Made by a program: the position numbers and the translations under genes. The notes under the pieces were generated by a model, which was not told the DNA's origin, searched no databases, and saw nothing but the letters and a program-made list of their open reading frames with translations. Shown here one piece after another: positions 41,341 to 54,840 of a stretch of 64,000 nt of DNA (its first letter is position 1; each line of letters opens with the position of its first letter). Source of the stretch: Nephrocerus scutellatus (taxonomy: Eukaryota; Arthropoda; Insecta; Diptera; Pipunculidae). The stretch lies in assembly GCA_947095585.1 (NCBI GenBank), contig OX352763.1:59553016-59617015 (forward strand). Reading direction: 5' to 3'.

Positions 41341-44300
41341 ATTGGCCAGTTCCCAGAGGTGTCTCACTAAATTGACCCACACCTGTGTCTTCCTAAAGGA
41401 ATAATCTATCGAATAGAGTTTGTTAGATTACATTGCATAGGGGAAGAGGCATTTGTGCATTGGTTTGAACTTTTGTTATTTTTATGAAATTCTTCAATTT
41501 GGAGGTTCTCTGTCAAGGGGATTGGCCAGTTCCCAGAGATGTCTCACTAAATTGACTCACACCCGTATCTTCCTAAAGGAATAATCTATTGAATAGAGTT
41601 TGTTAGATTACATTGCAGAGGGGAAGAGGCATTTGTGCATCGGTTTGAACTTTTGTTATTTTTATGAAAATCTTCAATTTGGAGGTTCTCTGTCAAGCGG
41701 ATTGGCCAGTTCCCAGAGATGTCTCACTAAATTGACCCACACCTGTGTCTTCCTAAAAGAATAATCTATCGAAACGAGTTTGTTAGATTACATTGCAGAG
41801 GGGAAGAGGCATTTGTGCATTGGTTTGAACTTTTGTTATTTTTATGAAATTTTTCAATTTGGAGGTTCTCTGTCAAGCGGATTGGTAAATTCCCAGAGAT
41901 GTCTCACTAAATTGCCCCATACCTGTGTCTTCCCAAAGGAATAATCTATCGAATAGAGTTTGTTAGATTACATTGCAGAGGGGAAGAGGCATTTGTGCAT
42001 CGGTTTGAACTTTTGTTATTTTTATGAAATTCTTCAATTTGGAGGTTCTCTGTCAAGCGGATTGGCCAGTACCCAGAGATGTCTCACTAAATTGACCCAC
42101 ACCTGTGTCTTCCTAAAGGAATAATCTATCGAATAGAGTTTGTTAGATTACATTGCATAGGGGAAGAGGCATTTGTGCATTGGTTTGAACTTTTGTTATT
42201 TTTATGAAATTCTTCAATTTGGAGGTTCTCTGTCAAGGGGATTGGCCAGTTCCCAGAGATGTCTCACTAAATTGACTCACACCTGTGTCTTCCTAAAGAA
42301 ATAATCTATCGAATAGAGTTTGTTAGATTACATTGCAGAGGGGAACAGGCATTTGTGCATCGGTTTGAACTTTTGTTATTTTTATGAAATTCTTCAATTT
42401 GGAGGTTCCCTGTCAAGCGGATTGGCCAGTTCACAGAGATGTCTCACTAAATTGACCCACACCGGTGTCTTCCTAAAGGAATAATCTATCGAATAGAGTT
42501 TGTTAGATTACATTGCAGAGGTGAAGAGGCATTTGTGCATCGGTTTGAACTTTTGTTATTTTCATGAAATTCTTCAATTTGGAGGTTCTCTGTCAAGCGG
42601 ATTGGCCAGTTTCCAGAGATGTCTCACTAAATTGACCCACACCTGTGTCTTCCTAAAGGAATAATCTATCGAATAGAGTTTGTTAGATTACATTGCAGAG
42701 GGGAAGAGGCATTTGTGCATCGGTTTGAACTTTTGTTATTTTTATGAAATTCTTCAATTTGGAGTTTCCCTGTCAAGCGGATTGGCCAGTTTCCAGAGAT
42801 GTCTCACTAAATTGACCCACACCTGTGTCTTCCTAAAGGAATAATCTATCGAATAGAGTTTGTTAGATTACATTGCAGAGGGGAAGAGGCATTTGTGCAT
42901 CGGTTTGAACTTTTGTTATTTTTATGAAATTCTTCAATTTGGAGGTTCCCTGTCAAGCGGATTGGCCAGTTCACAGAGATGTCTCACTAAATTGACCCAC
43001 ACCGGTGTCTTCCTAAAGGAATAATCTATCGAATAGAGTTTGTTAGATTACATTGCAGAGGTGAAGAGGCATTTGTGCATCGGTTTGAACTTTTGTTATT
43101 TTCATGAAATTCTTCAATTTGGAGGTTCTCTGTCAAGCGGATTGGCCAGTTTCCAGAGATGTCTCACTAAATTGACCCACACCTGTGTCTTCCTAAAGGA
43201 ATAATCTATCGAATAGAGTTTGTTAGATTACATTGCATAGGGGAAGAGGCATTTGTGCATCGGTTTGAACTTTTGTTATTTTTATGAAATTCTTCAATTT
43301 GGAGTTTCCCTGTCAAGCGGATTGGCCAGTTTCCAGAGATGTCTCACTAAATTGACCCACACCTGTGTCTTCCTAAAGGAATAATCTATCGAATAGAGTT
43401 TGTTAGATTACATTGCAGAGGGGAAGAGGCATTTGTGCATCGGTTTGAACTTTTGTTATTTTTATGAAATTCTTCAATTTGGAGGTTCTCTGTCAAGCGG
43501 ATTGGCCAGTTCCCAGAGATGTCTCACTATATTGACCCACACCTGTGTCTTCCTAAAGGAATAATCTATTGAATAGAGTTTGTTGGATTACAATGCAGAG
43601 GGGAAGAGGCATTTGTGCATCGGTTTGAAATTTTGTTATTTTCATGAAATTCGTCAATTTGGAGGTTCTCTGTCAAGCGGATTGGTAAGTTCCCAGAGAT
43701 GTCTCACTAAATTGACCCACAACTGTGTCTTCCTAAAGGAATAATCTATCGAATAGAGTTTGTTAGATTACATTGCAGAGGGGAAGAGGCATTTGTGCAT
43801 CGGTTTGAACTTTTGTTATTTTTATGAAATTCTTCAATTTGGAGGTTATCTGTCAAGCGGATTGGCCAGTTCCCAGAGGTGTCTCACTAAATTGACCCAC
43901 ACCTGTGTCTTCCTAAAGGAATAATCTATCGAATAGAGTTTGTTAGATTACATTGCAGAGGGGAAGAGGCATTTGTGCATCGGTTTGAACTTTTGTTATT
44001 TTTATGAAATTCTTCAATTTGGAGGTTCTCTGTCAAGCGGATTGGCCAGTTCCCAGAGATGTCTCACTATATTGACCCACACCTGTGTCTTCCTAAAGGA
44101 ATAATCTATTGAATAGAGTTTGTTGGATTACAATGCAGAGGGGAAGAGGCATTTGTGTATCGGTTTGAACTTTTGTTATTTTCATGAAATTCGTCAATTT
44201 GGAGGTTCCCTGTCAAGCGGATTGGTAAGTTCCCAGAGATGTCTCACTAAATTGACCCACACCTGTGTCTTCCTAAAGGAATAATCTATCGAATAGAGTT

Positions 44301-46700
44301 TGTTAGATTACATTGCAGAGGGGAAGAGGCATTTGTGCATCGGTTTGAACTTTTGTTATTTTTATGAAATTCTTCAATTTGGAGGTTCTCTGTAAAGCGT
44401 ATTGGCCAGTTCCCAGAGATGTCTCACTAAATTGACCCACACTTGTGTCTTCCTAAAGGAATATTCTATCGAATAGAGTATGTTAGATTACATTGCAGAG
44501 GGGAAGAGGCATTTGTGCATCGGTTCGAACTTTTGTTATTTTTATGAAATTCTTCAATTTGGAGGTTCCCTGTCAAGCGGATTGGCCAGTTCACAGAGAT
44601 GTCTCACTAAATTGACCCACACCGGTGTCTTCCTAAAGGAATAATCTATCGAATAGAGTTTGTTAGATTACATTGCAGAGGGGAAGAGGCATTTGTGCAT
44701 CGGTTTGAACTTTTGTTATTTTCATGAAATTCTTCAATTTGGAGGTTCTCTGTCAAGCGGATTGGCCAGTTCCCAGAGATGCCTCACTAAATTGACCCAC
44801 ACCTGTGTCTTCCTAGAAGAATAAGCTATCGAATAGAGTTTGCAAGATTACATTGCAGAGGGGAAGAGGCATTTGTGCATCGGTTTGAACTTTTGTTATT
44901 TTTATGAAATTCTTCAATTTGGAGTTTCCCTGTCAAGCGGATTGGCCAGTTTCCAGAGATGTCTCACTAAATTGACCCACACCTGTGTCTTCCTAAAGGA
45001 ATAATCTATCGAATAGAGTTTGTTAGATTACATTGCAGAGGGGAAGAGGCATTTGTGCATCGGTTTGAACTTTTGTTATTTTTATGAAATTCTTCAATTT
45101 GGAGGTTCTCTGTCAAGCGGATTGGCCAGTTCCCAGAGATGTCTCACTATATTGACCCACACCTGTGTCTTCCTAAAGGAATAATCTATTGAATAGAGTT
45201 TGTTGGATTACAATGCAGAGGGGAAGAGGCATTTGTGCATCGGTTTGAAATTTCGTTATTTTCATGAAATTCGTCAATTTGGAGGTTCTCTGTCAAGCGG
45301 ATTGGTAAGTTCCCAGAGATGTCTCACTAAATTGACCCACAACTGTGTCTTCCTAAAGGAATAATCTATCGAATAGAGTTTGTTAGATTACATTGCAGAG
45401 GGGAAGAGGTATTTGTGCATCGGTTTGAACTTTTGTTATTTTTATGAAATTCTTCAATTTGGAGGTTATCTGTCAAGCGGATTGGCCAGTTCCCAGAGGT
45501 GTCTCACTAAATTGACCCACACCCGTGTCTTCCTAAAGGAATAATCTATCGAATAGAGTTTGTTAGATTACATTGCATAGGGGAAGAGGCATTTGTGCAT
45601 TGGTTTGAACTTTTGTTATTTTTATGAAATTCTTCAATTTGGAGGTTCTCTGTCAAGGGGATTGGCCAGTTCCCAGAGATGTCTCACTAAATTGACTCAC
45701 ACCCGTATCTTCCTAAAGGAATAATCTATTGAATAGAGTTTGTTAGATTACATTGCAGAGGGGAAGAGGCATTTGTGCATCGGTTTGAACTTTTGTTATT
45801 TTTATGAAAATCTTCAATTTGGAGGTTCTCTGTCAAGCGGATTGGCCAGTTCCCAGAGATGTCTCACTAAATTGACCCACACCTGTGTCTTCCTAAAAGA
45901 ATAATCTATCGAAACGAGTTTGTTAGATTACATTGCAGAGGGGAAGAGGCATTTGTGCATTGGTTTGAACTTTTGTTATTTTTATGAAATTTTTCAATTT
46001 GGAGGTTCTCTGTCAAGCGGATTGGTAAATTCCCAGAGATGTCTCACTAAATTGCCCCATACCTGTGTCTTCCCAAAGGAATAATCTATCGAATAGAGTT
46101 TGTTAGATTACATTGCAGAGGGGAAGAGGCATTTGTGCATCGGTTTGAACTTTTGTTATTTTTATGAAATTCTTCAATTTGGAGGTTCTCTGTCAAGCGG
46201 ATTGGCCAGTACCCAGAGATGTCTCACTAAATTGACCCACACCTGTGTCTTCCTAAAGGAATAATCTATCGAATAGAGTTTGTTAGATTACATTGCATAG
46301 GGGAAGAGGCATTTGTGCATTGGTTTGAACTTTTGTTATTTTTATGAAATTCTTCAATTTGGAGGTTCTCTGTCAAGGGGATTGGCCAGTTCCCAGAGAT
46401 GTCTCACTAAATTGACTCACACCTGTGTCTTCCTAAAGAAATAATCTATCGAATAGAGTTTGTTAGATTACATTGCAGAGGGGAACAGGCATTTGTGCAT
46501 CGGTTTGAACTTTTGTTATTTTTATGAAATTCTTCAATTTGGAGGTTCCCTGTCAAGCGGATTGGCCAGTTCACAGAGATGTCTCACTAAATTGACCCAC
46601 ACCGGTGTCTTCCTAAAGGAATAATCTATCGAATAGAGTTTGTTAGATTACATTGCAGAGGTGAAGAGGCATTTGTGCATCGGTTTGAACTTTTGTTATT
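40660..46700 (+). repeat. Large duplication, 4,140 bp (23 monomers)
   Basis: Rare variants recur with exact 4,140-bp spacing: CCTAGAAGAATAAGC (40671/44811), GAGGTATTTGTG (41266/45406), ACACCCGTATCTTCC (41560/45700) and TTGCCCCATACC (41913/46053). The copies are nearly identical, so the duplication is recent. A 540-bp (3-monomer) duplication (42361/42901) lies inside the first copy only. Confidence 0.8.
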
Positions 46701-47280
46701 TTCATGAAATTCTTCAATTTGGAGGTTCTCTGTCAAGCGGATTGGCCAGTTTCCAGAGATGTCTCACTAAATTGACCCACACCTGTGTCTTCCTAAAGGA
46801 ATAATCTATCGAATAGAGTTTGTTAGATTACATTGCAGAGGGGAAGAGGCATTTGTGCATCGGTTTGAACTTTTGTTATTTTTATGAAATTCTTCAATTT
46901 GGAGGTTCTCTGTCAAGCGGATTGGCCAGTTCCCAGAGATGTCTCACTATATTGACCCACACCTGTGTCTTCCTAAAGGAATAATCTATTGAATAGAGTT
47001 TGTTGGATTACAATGCAGAGGGGAAGAGGCATTTGTGTATCGGTTTGAACTTTTGTTATTTTCATGAAATTCGTCAATTTGGAGGTTCCCTGTCAAGCGG
47101 ATTGGTAAGTTCCCAGAGATGTCTCACTAAATTGACCCACACCTGTGTCTTCCTAAAGGAATAATCTATCGAATAGAGTTTGTTAGATTACATTGCAGAG
47201 GGGAAGAGGCATTTGTGCATCGGTTTGAACTTTTGTTATTTTTATGAAATTCTTCAATTTGGAGGTTCTCTGTCAAGCGT

Positions 47281-49800
47281 ATTGGCCAGTTCCCAGAGAT
47301 GTCTCACTAAATTGACCCACACTTGTGTCTTCCTAAAGGAATATTCTATCGAATAGAGTATGTTAGATTACATTGCAGAGGGGAAGAGGCATTTGTGCAT
47401 TGGTTTGAACTTTTGTTATTTTTATGAAATTCTTCAATTTGGAGGTTCTCTGTCAAGCGGATTGGTAAGTTCCCAGAGATGTCTCACTAAATTGACCCAC
47501 ACCTGTGTCTTCCTAAAAGAATAATCTATCGAATAGAGTTTGTTAGATTACATTGCAGAGGGGAAGAGGCATTTGTGCATCGGTTTGAACTTTTGTTATT
47601 TTCATGAAATTCTTCAATTTGGAGGTTCTCTGTCAAGCGGATTGGCCAGTTCCCAGAGATGTCTCACTAAATTGACCCACACCTGTGTCTTCCTAGAAGA
47701 ATAATCTATCGAATATAGTTTGCTAGATTACATTGCAGAGGGGAAGAGGCATTTGTGCATCGGTTTGAACTTTTGTTATTTTTATGAAATTCTTTAATTT
47801 GGAGTTTCCCTGTCAAGCGGATTGGCCAGTTTCCAGAGATGTCTCGCTAAATTGACCCACACCTGTGTCTTCCTAAAGGAATAATCTATCGAATAGAGTT
47901 TGTTAGATTACATTGCAGAGGGGAAGAGGCATTTGTGCATCGGTTTGAACTTTTGTTATTTTTATGAAATTCTTCAATTTGGAGGTTCCCTGTCAAGCGG
48001 ATTGGCCAGTTCCCAGAGATGTCTCACTAAATTGACCCACACCTTTGTCTTCCTAAAGGAATAATCTATCGAATAGAGTTTGTTAGATTACATTGCAGAG
48101 GGGAAGAGGCATTTGTGCATCGGTTTGAACTTTTGTTATTTTTATGAAATTCTTCAATTTGGAGGTTCTCTGTCAAGCGGATTGGCCAGTTCCCAGAGAT
48201 GTCTCACTATATTGACCCACACCTGTGTCTTCCTAAAGGAATAATCTATTGAATAGAGTTTGTTGGATTACAATGCAGAGGGGAAGAGGCATTTGTGTAT
48301 CGGTTTGAACTTTTGTTATTTTCATGAAATTCGTCAATTTGGAGGTTCCCTGTCAAGCGGATTGGTAAGTTCCCAGAGATGTCTCACTAAATTGACCCAC
48401 ACCTGTGTCTTCCTAAAGGAATAATCTATCGAATAGAGTTTGTTAGATTACATTGCAGAGGGGAAGAGGCATTTGTGCATCGGTTTGAACTTTTGTTATT
48501 TTTATGAAATTCTTCAATTTGGAGGTTCTCTGTCAAGCGTATTGGCCAGTTCCCAGAGATGTCTCACTAAATTGACCCACACTTGTGTCTTCCTAAAGGA
48601 ATATTCTATCGAATAGAGTATGTTAGATTACATTGCAGAGGGGAAGAGGCATTTGTGCATTGGTTTGAACTTTTGTTATTTTTATGAAATTCTTCAATTT
48701 GGAGGTTCTCTGTCAAGCGGATTGGTAAGTTCCCAGAGATGTCTCACTAAATTGACCCACACCTGTGTCTTCCTAAAAGAATAATCTATCGAATAGAGTT
48801 TGTTAGATTACATTGCAGAGGGGAAGAGGCATTTGTGCATCGGTTTGAACTTTTGTTATTTTCATGAAATTCTTCAATTTGGAGGTTCTCTGTCAAGCGG
48901 ATTGGCCAGTTCCCAGAGATGTCTCACTAAATTGACCCACACCTGTGTCTTCCTAGAAGAATAATCTATCGAATAGAGTTTGCTAGATTACATTGCAGAG
49001 GGGAAGAGGCATTTGTGCATCGGTTTGAACTTTTGTTATTTTTATGAAATTCTTTAATTTGGAGTTTCCCTGTCAAGCGGATTGGCCAGTTTCCAGAGAT
49101 GTCTCGCTAAATTGACCCACACCTGTGTCTTCCTAAAGGAATAATCTATCGAATAGAGTTTGTTAGATTACATTGCAGAGGGGAAGAGGCATTTGTGCAT
49201 CGGTTTGAACTTTTGTTATTTTTATGAAATTCTTCAATTTGGAGGTTCCCTGTCAAGCGGATTGGCCAGTTCCCAGAGATGTCTCACTATATTGACCCAC
49301 ACCTGTGTCTTCCTAAAGGAATAATCTATTGAATAGAGTTTGTTGGATTACAATGCAGAGGGGAAGAGGCATTTGTGCATCGGTTTGAACTTTTGTTATT
49401 TTCATGAAATTCGTCAATTTGGAGGTTCTCTGTCAAGCGGATTGGTAAGTTCCCAGAGATGTCTCACTAAATTGACTCACACCCGTATCTTCCTAAAGGA
49501 ATAATCTATTGAATAGAGTTTGTTAGATTACATTGCAGAGGGGAAGAGGCATTTGTGCATTGGTTTGAACTTTTGTTATTTTTATGAAATTTTTCAATTT
49601 GAGGTTCTCTGTCAAGCGGATTGGTAAATTCCCAGAGATGTCTCACTAAATTGCCCCATACCTGTGTCTTCCCAAAGGAATAATCTATCGAATAGAGTTT
49701 GTTAGATTACATTGCAGAGGGGAAGAGGCATTTGTGCATCGGTTTGAACTTTTGTTATTTTTATGAAATTCTTCAATTTGGAGGTTCTCTGTCAAGCGGA
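47281..49800 (+). repeat. Higher-order repeat, 1,260-bp period (7 monomers)
   Basis: The GAATATTCTATCG unit (47339/48599), the CTAGAAGAATAATC unit (47693/48953) and GTCTCGCTAAATTG (47840/49100) recur 1,260 bp apart. Confidence 0.75.
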
Positions 49801-52800
49801 TTGGCCAGTACCCAGAGATGTCTCACTAAATTGACCCACACCTGTGTCTTCCTAAAGGAATAATCTATCGAATAGAGTTTGTTAGATTACATTGCATAGG
49901 GGAAGAGGCATTTGTGCATTGGTTTGAACTTTTGTTATTTTTATGAAATTCTTCAATTTGGAGGTTCTCTGTCAAGGGGATTGGCCAGTTCCCAGAGATG
50001 TCTCACTAAATTGACTCACACCTGTGTCTTCCTAAAGAAATAATCTATCGAATAGAGTTTGTTAGATTACATTGCAGAGGGGAACAGGCATTTGTGCATC
50101 GGTTTGAACTTTTGTTATTTTTATGAAATTCTTCAATTTGGAGGTTCCCTGTCAAGCGGATTGGCCAGTTCACAGAGATGTCTCACTAAATTGACCCACA
50201 CCGGTGTCTTCCTAAAGGAATAATCTATCGAATAGAGTTTGTTAGATTACATTGCAGAGGTGAAGAGGCATTTGTGCATCGGTTTGAACTTTTGTTATTT
50301 TCATGAAATTCTTCAATTTGGAGGTTCTCTGTCAAGCGGATTGGCCAGTTCCCAGAGATGTCTCACTAAATTGACCCACACCTGTGTCTTCCTAAAGGAA
50401 CAATCTATCGAATAGAGTTTGTTAGATTACATTGCAGAGGGGAAGAGGCATTTGTGCATTGGTTTGAACTTTTGTTATTTTTATGAAATTCTTCAATTTG
50501 GAGGTTCTCTGTCAAGCGGATTGGTAAGTTCCCAGAGATGTCTCACTAAATTGACCCACACCTGTGTCTTCCTAAAGGAATAATCTATCGAATAGAGTTT
50601 GTTAGATTACATTGCAGAGGGGAAGAGGCATTTGTGCATCGGTTTGAACTTTTGTTATTTTCATGAAATTCGTCAATTTGGAGGTTCTCTGTCAAGCGGA
50701 TTGGTAAGTTCCCAGAGACGTCTCACTAAATTGACCCACAACTGTGTCTTCCTAAAGGAATAATCTATCGAATAGAGTTTGTTAGATTACATTGCAGAGG
50801 GGAAGAGGCATTTGTGCATCGGTTTGAACTTTTGTTATTTTCATGAAATTCGTCAATTTGGAGGTTCTCTGTCAAGCGGATTGGTAAGTTCCCAGAGATG
50901 TCTCACTAAATTGACCCACACCTGTGTCTTCCTAAAGGAATAATCTATTGAATAGAGTTTGTTGGATTACAATGCAGAGGGGAAGAGGCATTTGTGCATC
51001 GGTTTGAACTTTTGTTATTTTTATGAAATTCTTCAATTTGGAGTTTCCCTGTCAAGCGGATTGGCCAGTTTCCAGAGATGTCTCACTAAATTGACCCACA
51101 CCTGTGTCTTCCTAAAGGAATAATCTATCGAATAGAGTTTGTTAGATTACATTGCAGAGGGGAAGAGGCATTTGTGCATCGGTTTGAACTTTTGTTATTT
51201 TTATGAAATTCTTCAATTTGGAGGTTCCCTGTCAAGCGGATTGGCCAGTTCCCAGAGATGTCTCACTATATTGACCCACACCTGTGTCTTCCTAAAGGAA
51301 TAATCTATTGAATAGAGTTTGTTGGATTACAATGCAGAGGGGAAGAGGCATTTGTGCATCGGTTTGAACTTTTGTTATTTTCATGAAATTCGTCAATTTG
51401 GAGGTTCTCTGTCAAGCGGATTGGTAAGTTCCCAGAGATGTCTCACTAAATTGACCCACAACTGTGTCTTCCTAAAGGAATAATCTATCGAATAGAGTTT
51501 GTTAGATTACATTGCAGAGGGGAAGAGGCATTTGTGCATCGGTTTGAACTTTTGTTATTTTTATGAAATTCTTCAATTTGGAGGTTATCTGTCAAGCGGA
51601 TTGGCCAGTTCCCAGAGGTGTCTCACTAAATTGACCCACACCTGTGTCTTCCTAAAGGAATAATCTATCGAATAGAGTTTGTTAGATTACATTGCATAGG
51701 GGAAGAGGCATTTGTGCATTGGTTTGAACTTTTGTTATTTTTATGAAATTCTTCAATTTGGAGGTTCTCTGTCAAGGGGATTGGCCAGTTCCCAGAGATG
51801 TCTCACTAAATTGACTCACACCCGTATCTTCCTAAAGGAATAATCTATTGAATAGAGTTTGTTAGATTACATTGCAGAGGGGAAGAGGCATTTGTGCATC
51901 GGTTTGAACTTTTGTTATTTTTATGAAAATCTTCAATTTGGAGGTTCTCTGTCAAGCGGATTGGCCAGTTCCCAGAGATGTCTCACTAAATTGACCCACA
52001 CCTGTGTCTTCCTAAAAGAATAATCTATCGAAACGAGTTTGTTAGATTACATTGCAGAGGGGAAGAGGCATTTGTGCATTGGTTTGAACTTTTGTTATTT
52101 TTATGAAATTTTTCAATTTGGAGGTTCTCTCTCAAGCGGATTGGTAAATTCCCAGAGATGTCTCACTAAATTGCCCCATACCTGTGTCTTCCCAAAGGAA
52201 TAATCTATCGAATAGAGTTTGTTAGATTACATTGCAGAGGTGAAGAGGCATTTGTGCATCGGTTTGAACTTTTGTTATTTTTATGAAATTCTTCAATTTG
52301 GAGGTTCTCTGTCAAGCGGATTGGCCAGTACCCAGAGATGTCTCACTAAATTGACCCACACCTGTGTCTTCCTAAAGGAATAATCTATCGAATAGAGTTT
52401 GTTAGATTACATTGCATAGGGGAAGAGGCATTTGTGCATTGGTTTGAACTTTTGTTATTTTTATGAAATTCTTCAATTTGGAGGTTCTCTGTCAAGGGGA
52501 TTGGCCAGTTCCCAGAGATGTCTCACTAAATTGACTCACACCTGTGTCTTCCTAAAGAAATAATCTATCGAATAGAGTTTGTTAGATTACATTGCAGAGG
52601 GGAACAGGCATTTGTGCATCGGTTTGAACTTTTGTTATTTTTATGAAATTCTTCAATTTGGAGGTTCCCTGTCAAGCGGATTGGCCAGTTCACAGAGATG
52701 TCTCACTAAATTGACCCACACCGGTGTCTTCCTAAAGGAATAATCTATCGAATAGAGTTTGTTAGATTACATTGCAGAGGTGAGGAGGCATTTGTGCATC

Positions 52801-54840
52801 GGTTTGAACTTTTGTTATTTTCATGAAATTCTTCAATTTGGAGGTTCTCTGTCAAGCGGATTGGCCAGTTCCCAGAGATGTCTCACTAAATTGACCCACA
52901 CCTGTGTCTTCCTAAAGGAACAATCTATCGAATAGAGTTTGTTAGATTACATTGCAGAGGGGAAGAGGCATTTGTGCATTGGTTTGAACTTTTGTTATTT
53001 TTATGAAATTCTTCAATTTGGAGGTTCTCTGTCAAGCGGATTGGTAAGTTCCCAGAGATGTCTCACTAAATTGACCCACACCTGTGTCTTCCTAAAAGAA
53101 TAATCTATCGAATAGAGTTTGTTAGATTACATTGCAGAGGGGAAGAGGCATTTGTGCATCGGTTTGAACTTTTGTTATTTTCATGAAATTCTTCAATTTG
53201 GAGGTTCTCTGTCAAGCGGATTGGCCAGTTCCCAGAGATGTCTCACTAAATTGACCCACACCTGTGTCTTCCTAGAAGAATAATCTATCGAATAGAGTTT
53301 GCTAGATTACATTGCAGAGGGGAAGAGGCATTTGTGCATCGGTTTGGACTTTTGTTATTTTTATGAAATTCTTCAATTTGGAGTTTCCCTGTCAAGCGGA
53401 TTGGCCAGTTTCCAGAGATGTCTCACTAAATTGACCCACACCTGTGTCTTCCTAAAGGAATAATCTATCGAATAGAGTTTGTTAGATTACATTGCAGAGG
53501 GGAAGAGGCATTTGTGCATCGGTTTGAACTTTTGTTATTTTTATGAAATTCTTCAATTTGGAGGTTCTCTGTCAAGCGGATTGGCCAGTTCCCAGAGATG
53601 TCTCACTATATTGACCCACACCTGTGTCTTCCTAAAGGAATAATCTATTGAATAGAGTTTGTTGGATTACAATGCAGAGGGGAAGAGGCATTTGTGCATC
53701 GGTTTGAACTTTTGTTATTTTCATGAAATTCGTCAATTTGGAGGTTCTCTCTCAAGCGGATTGGTAAGTTCCCAGAGATGTCTCACTAAATTGACCCACA
53801 ACTGTGTCTTCCTAAAGGAATAATCTATCGAATAGAGTTTCTTAGATTACATTGCAGAGGGGAAGAGGCATTTGTGCATCGGTTCGAACTTTTGTTATTT
53901 TTATGAAATTCTTCAATTTGGAGGTTCCCTGTCAAGCGGATTGGCCAGTTCACAAAGATGTCTCACACCTGTGTCTTCCTAAAAGAATAATCTATCGAAT
54001 AGAGTTTGTTAGATTACATTGCAGAGGGGAAGAGGCATTTGTGCATCGGTTTGAACTTTTGTTATTTTCATGAAATTCTTCAATTTGGAGGTTCTCTGTC
54101 AAGCGGATTGGCCAGTTCCCAGAGATGTCTCACTAAATTGACCCACACCTGTGTCTTCCTAGAAGAATAATCTATCGAATAGAGTTTGCTAGATTACATT
54201 GCAGAGGGGAAGAGGCATTTGTGCATCGGTTTGGACTTTTGTTATTTTTATGAAATTCTTCAATTTGGAGTTTCCCTGTCAAGCGGATTGGCCAGTTTCC
54301 AGAGATGTCTCACTAAATTGACCCACACCTGTGTCTTCCTAAAGGAATAATCTATCGAATAGAGTTTGTTAGATTACATTGCAGAGGGGAAGAGGCATTT
54401 GTGCATCGGTTTGAACTTTTGTTATTTTTATGAAATTCTTCAATTTGGAGGTTCTCTGTCAAGCGGATTGGCCAGTTCCCAGAGATGTCTCACTATATTG
54501 ACCCACACCTGTGTCTTCCTAAAGGAATAATCTATTGAATAGAGTTTGTTGGATTACAATGCAGAGGGGAAGAGGCATTTGTGCATCGGTTTGAACTTTT
54601 GTTATTTTCATGAAATTCGTCAATTTGGAGGTTCTCTGTCAAGCGGATTGGTAAGTTCCCAGAGATGTCTCACTAAATTGACCCACAACTGTGTCTTCCT
54701 AAAGGAATAATCTATCGAATAGAGTTTCTTAGATTACATTGCAGAGGGGAAGAGGCATTTGTGCATCGGTTCGAACTTTTGTTATTTTTATGAAATTCTT
54801 CAATTTGGAGGTTCCCTGTCAAGCGGATTGGCCAGTTCAC

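Noticed and set aside
53852..54073. 73-codon open frame in the satellite
   Set aside because: It exists only because a 13-bp deletion shifts the frame; normal monomers have stops in all frames.
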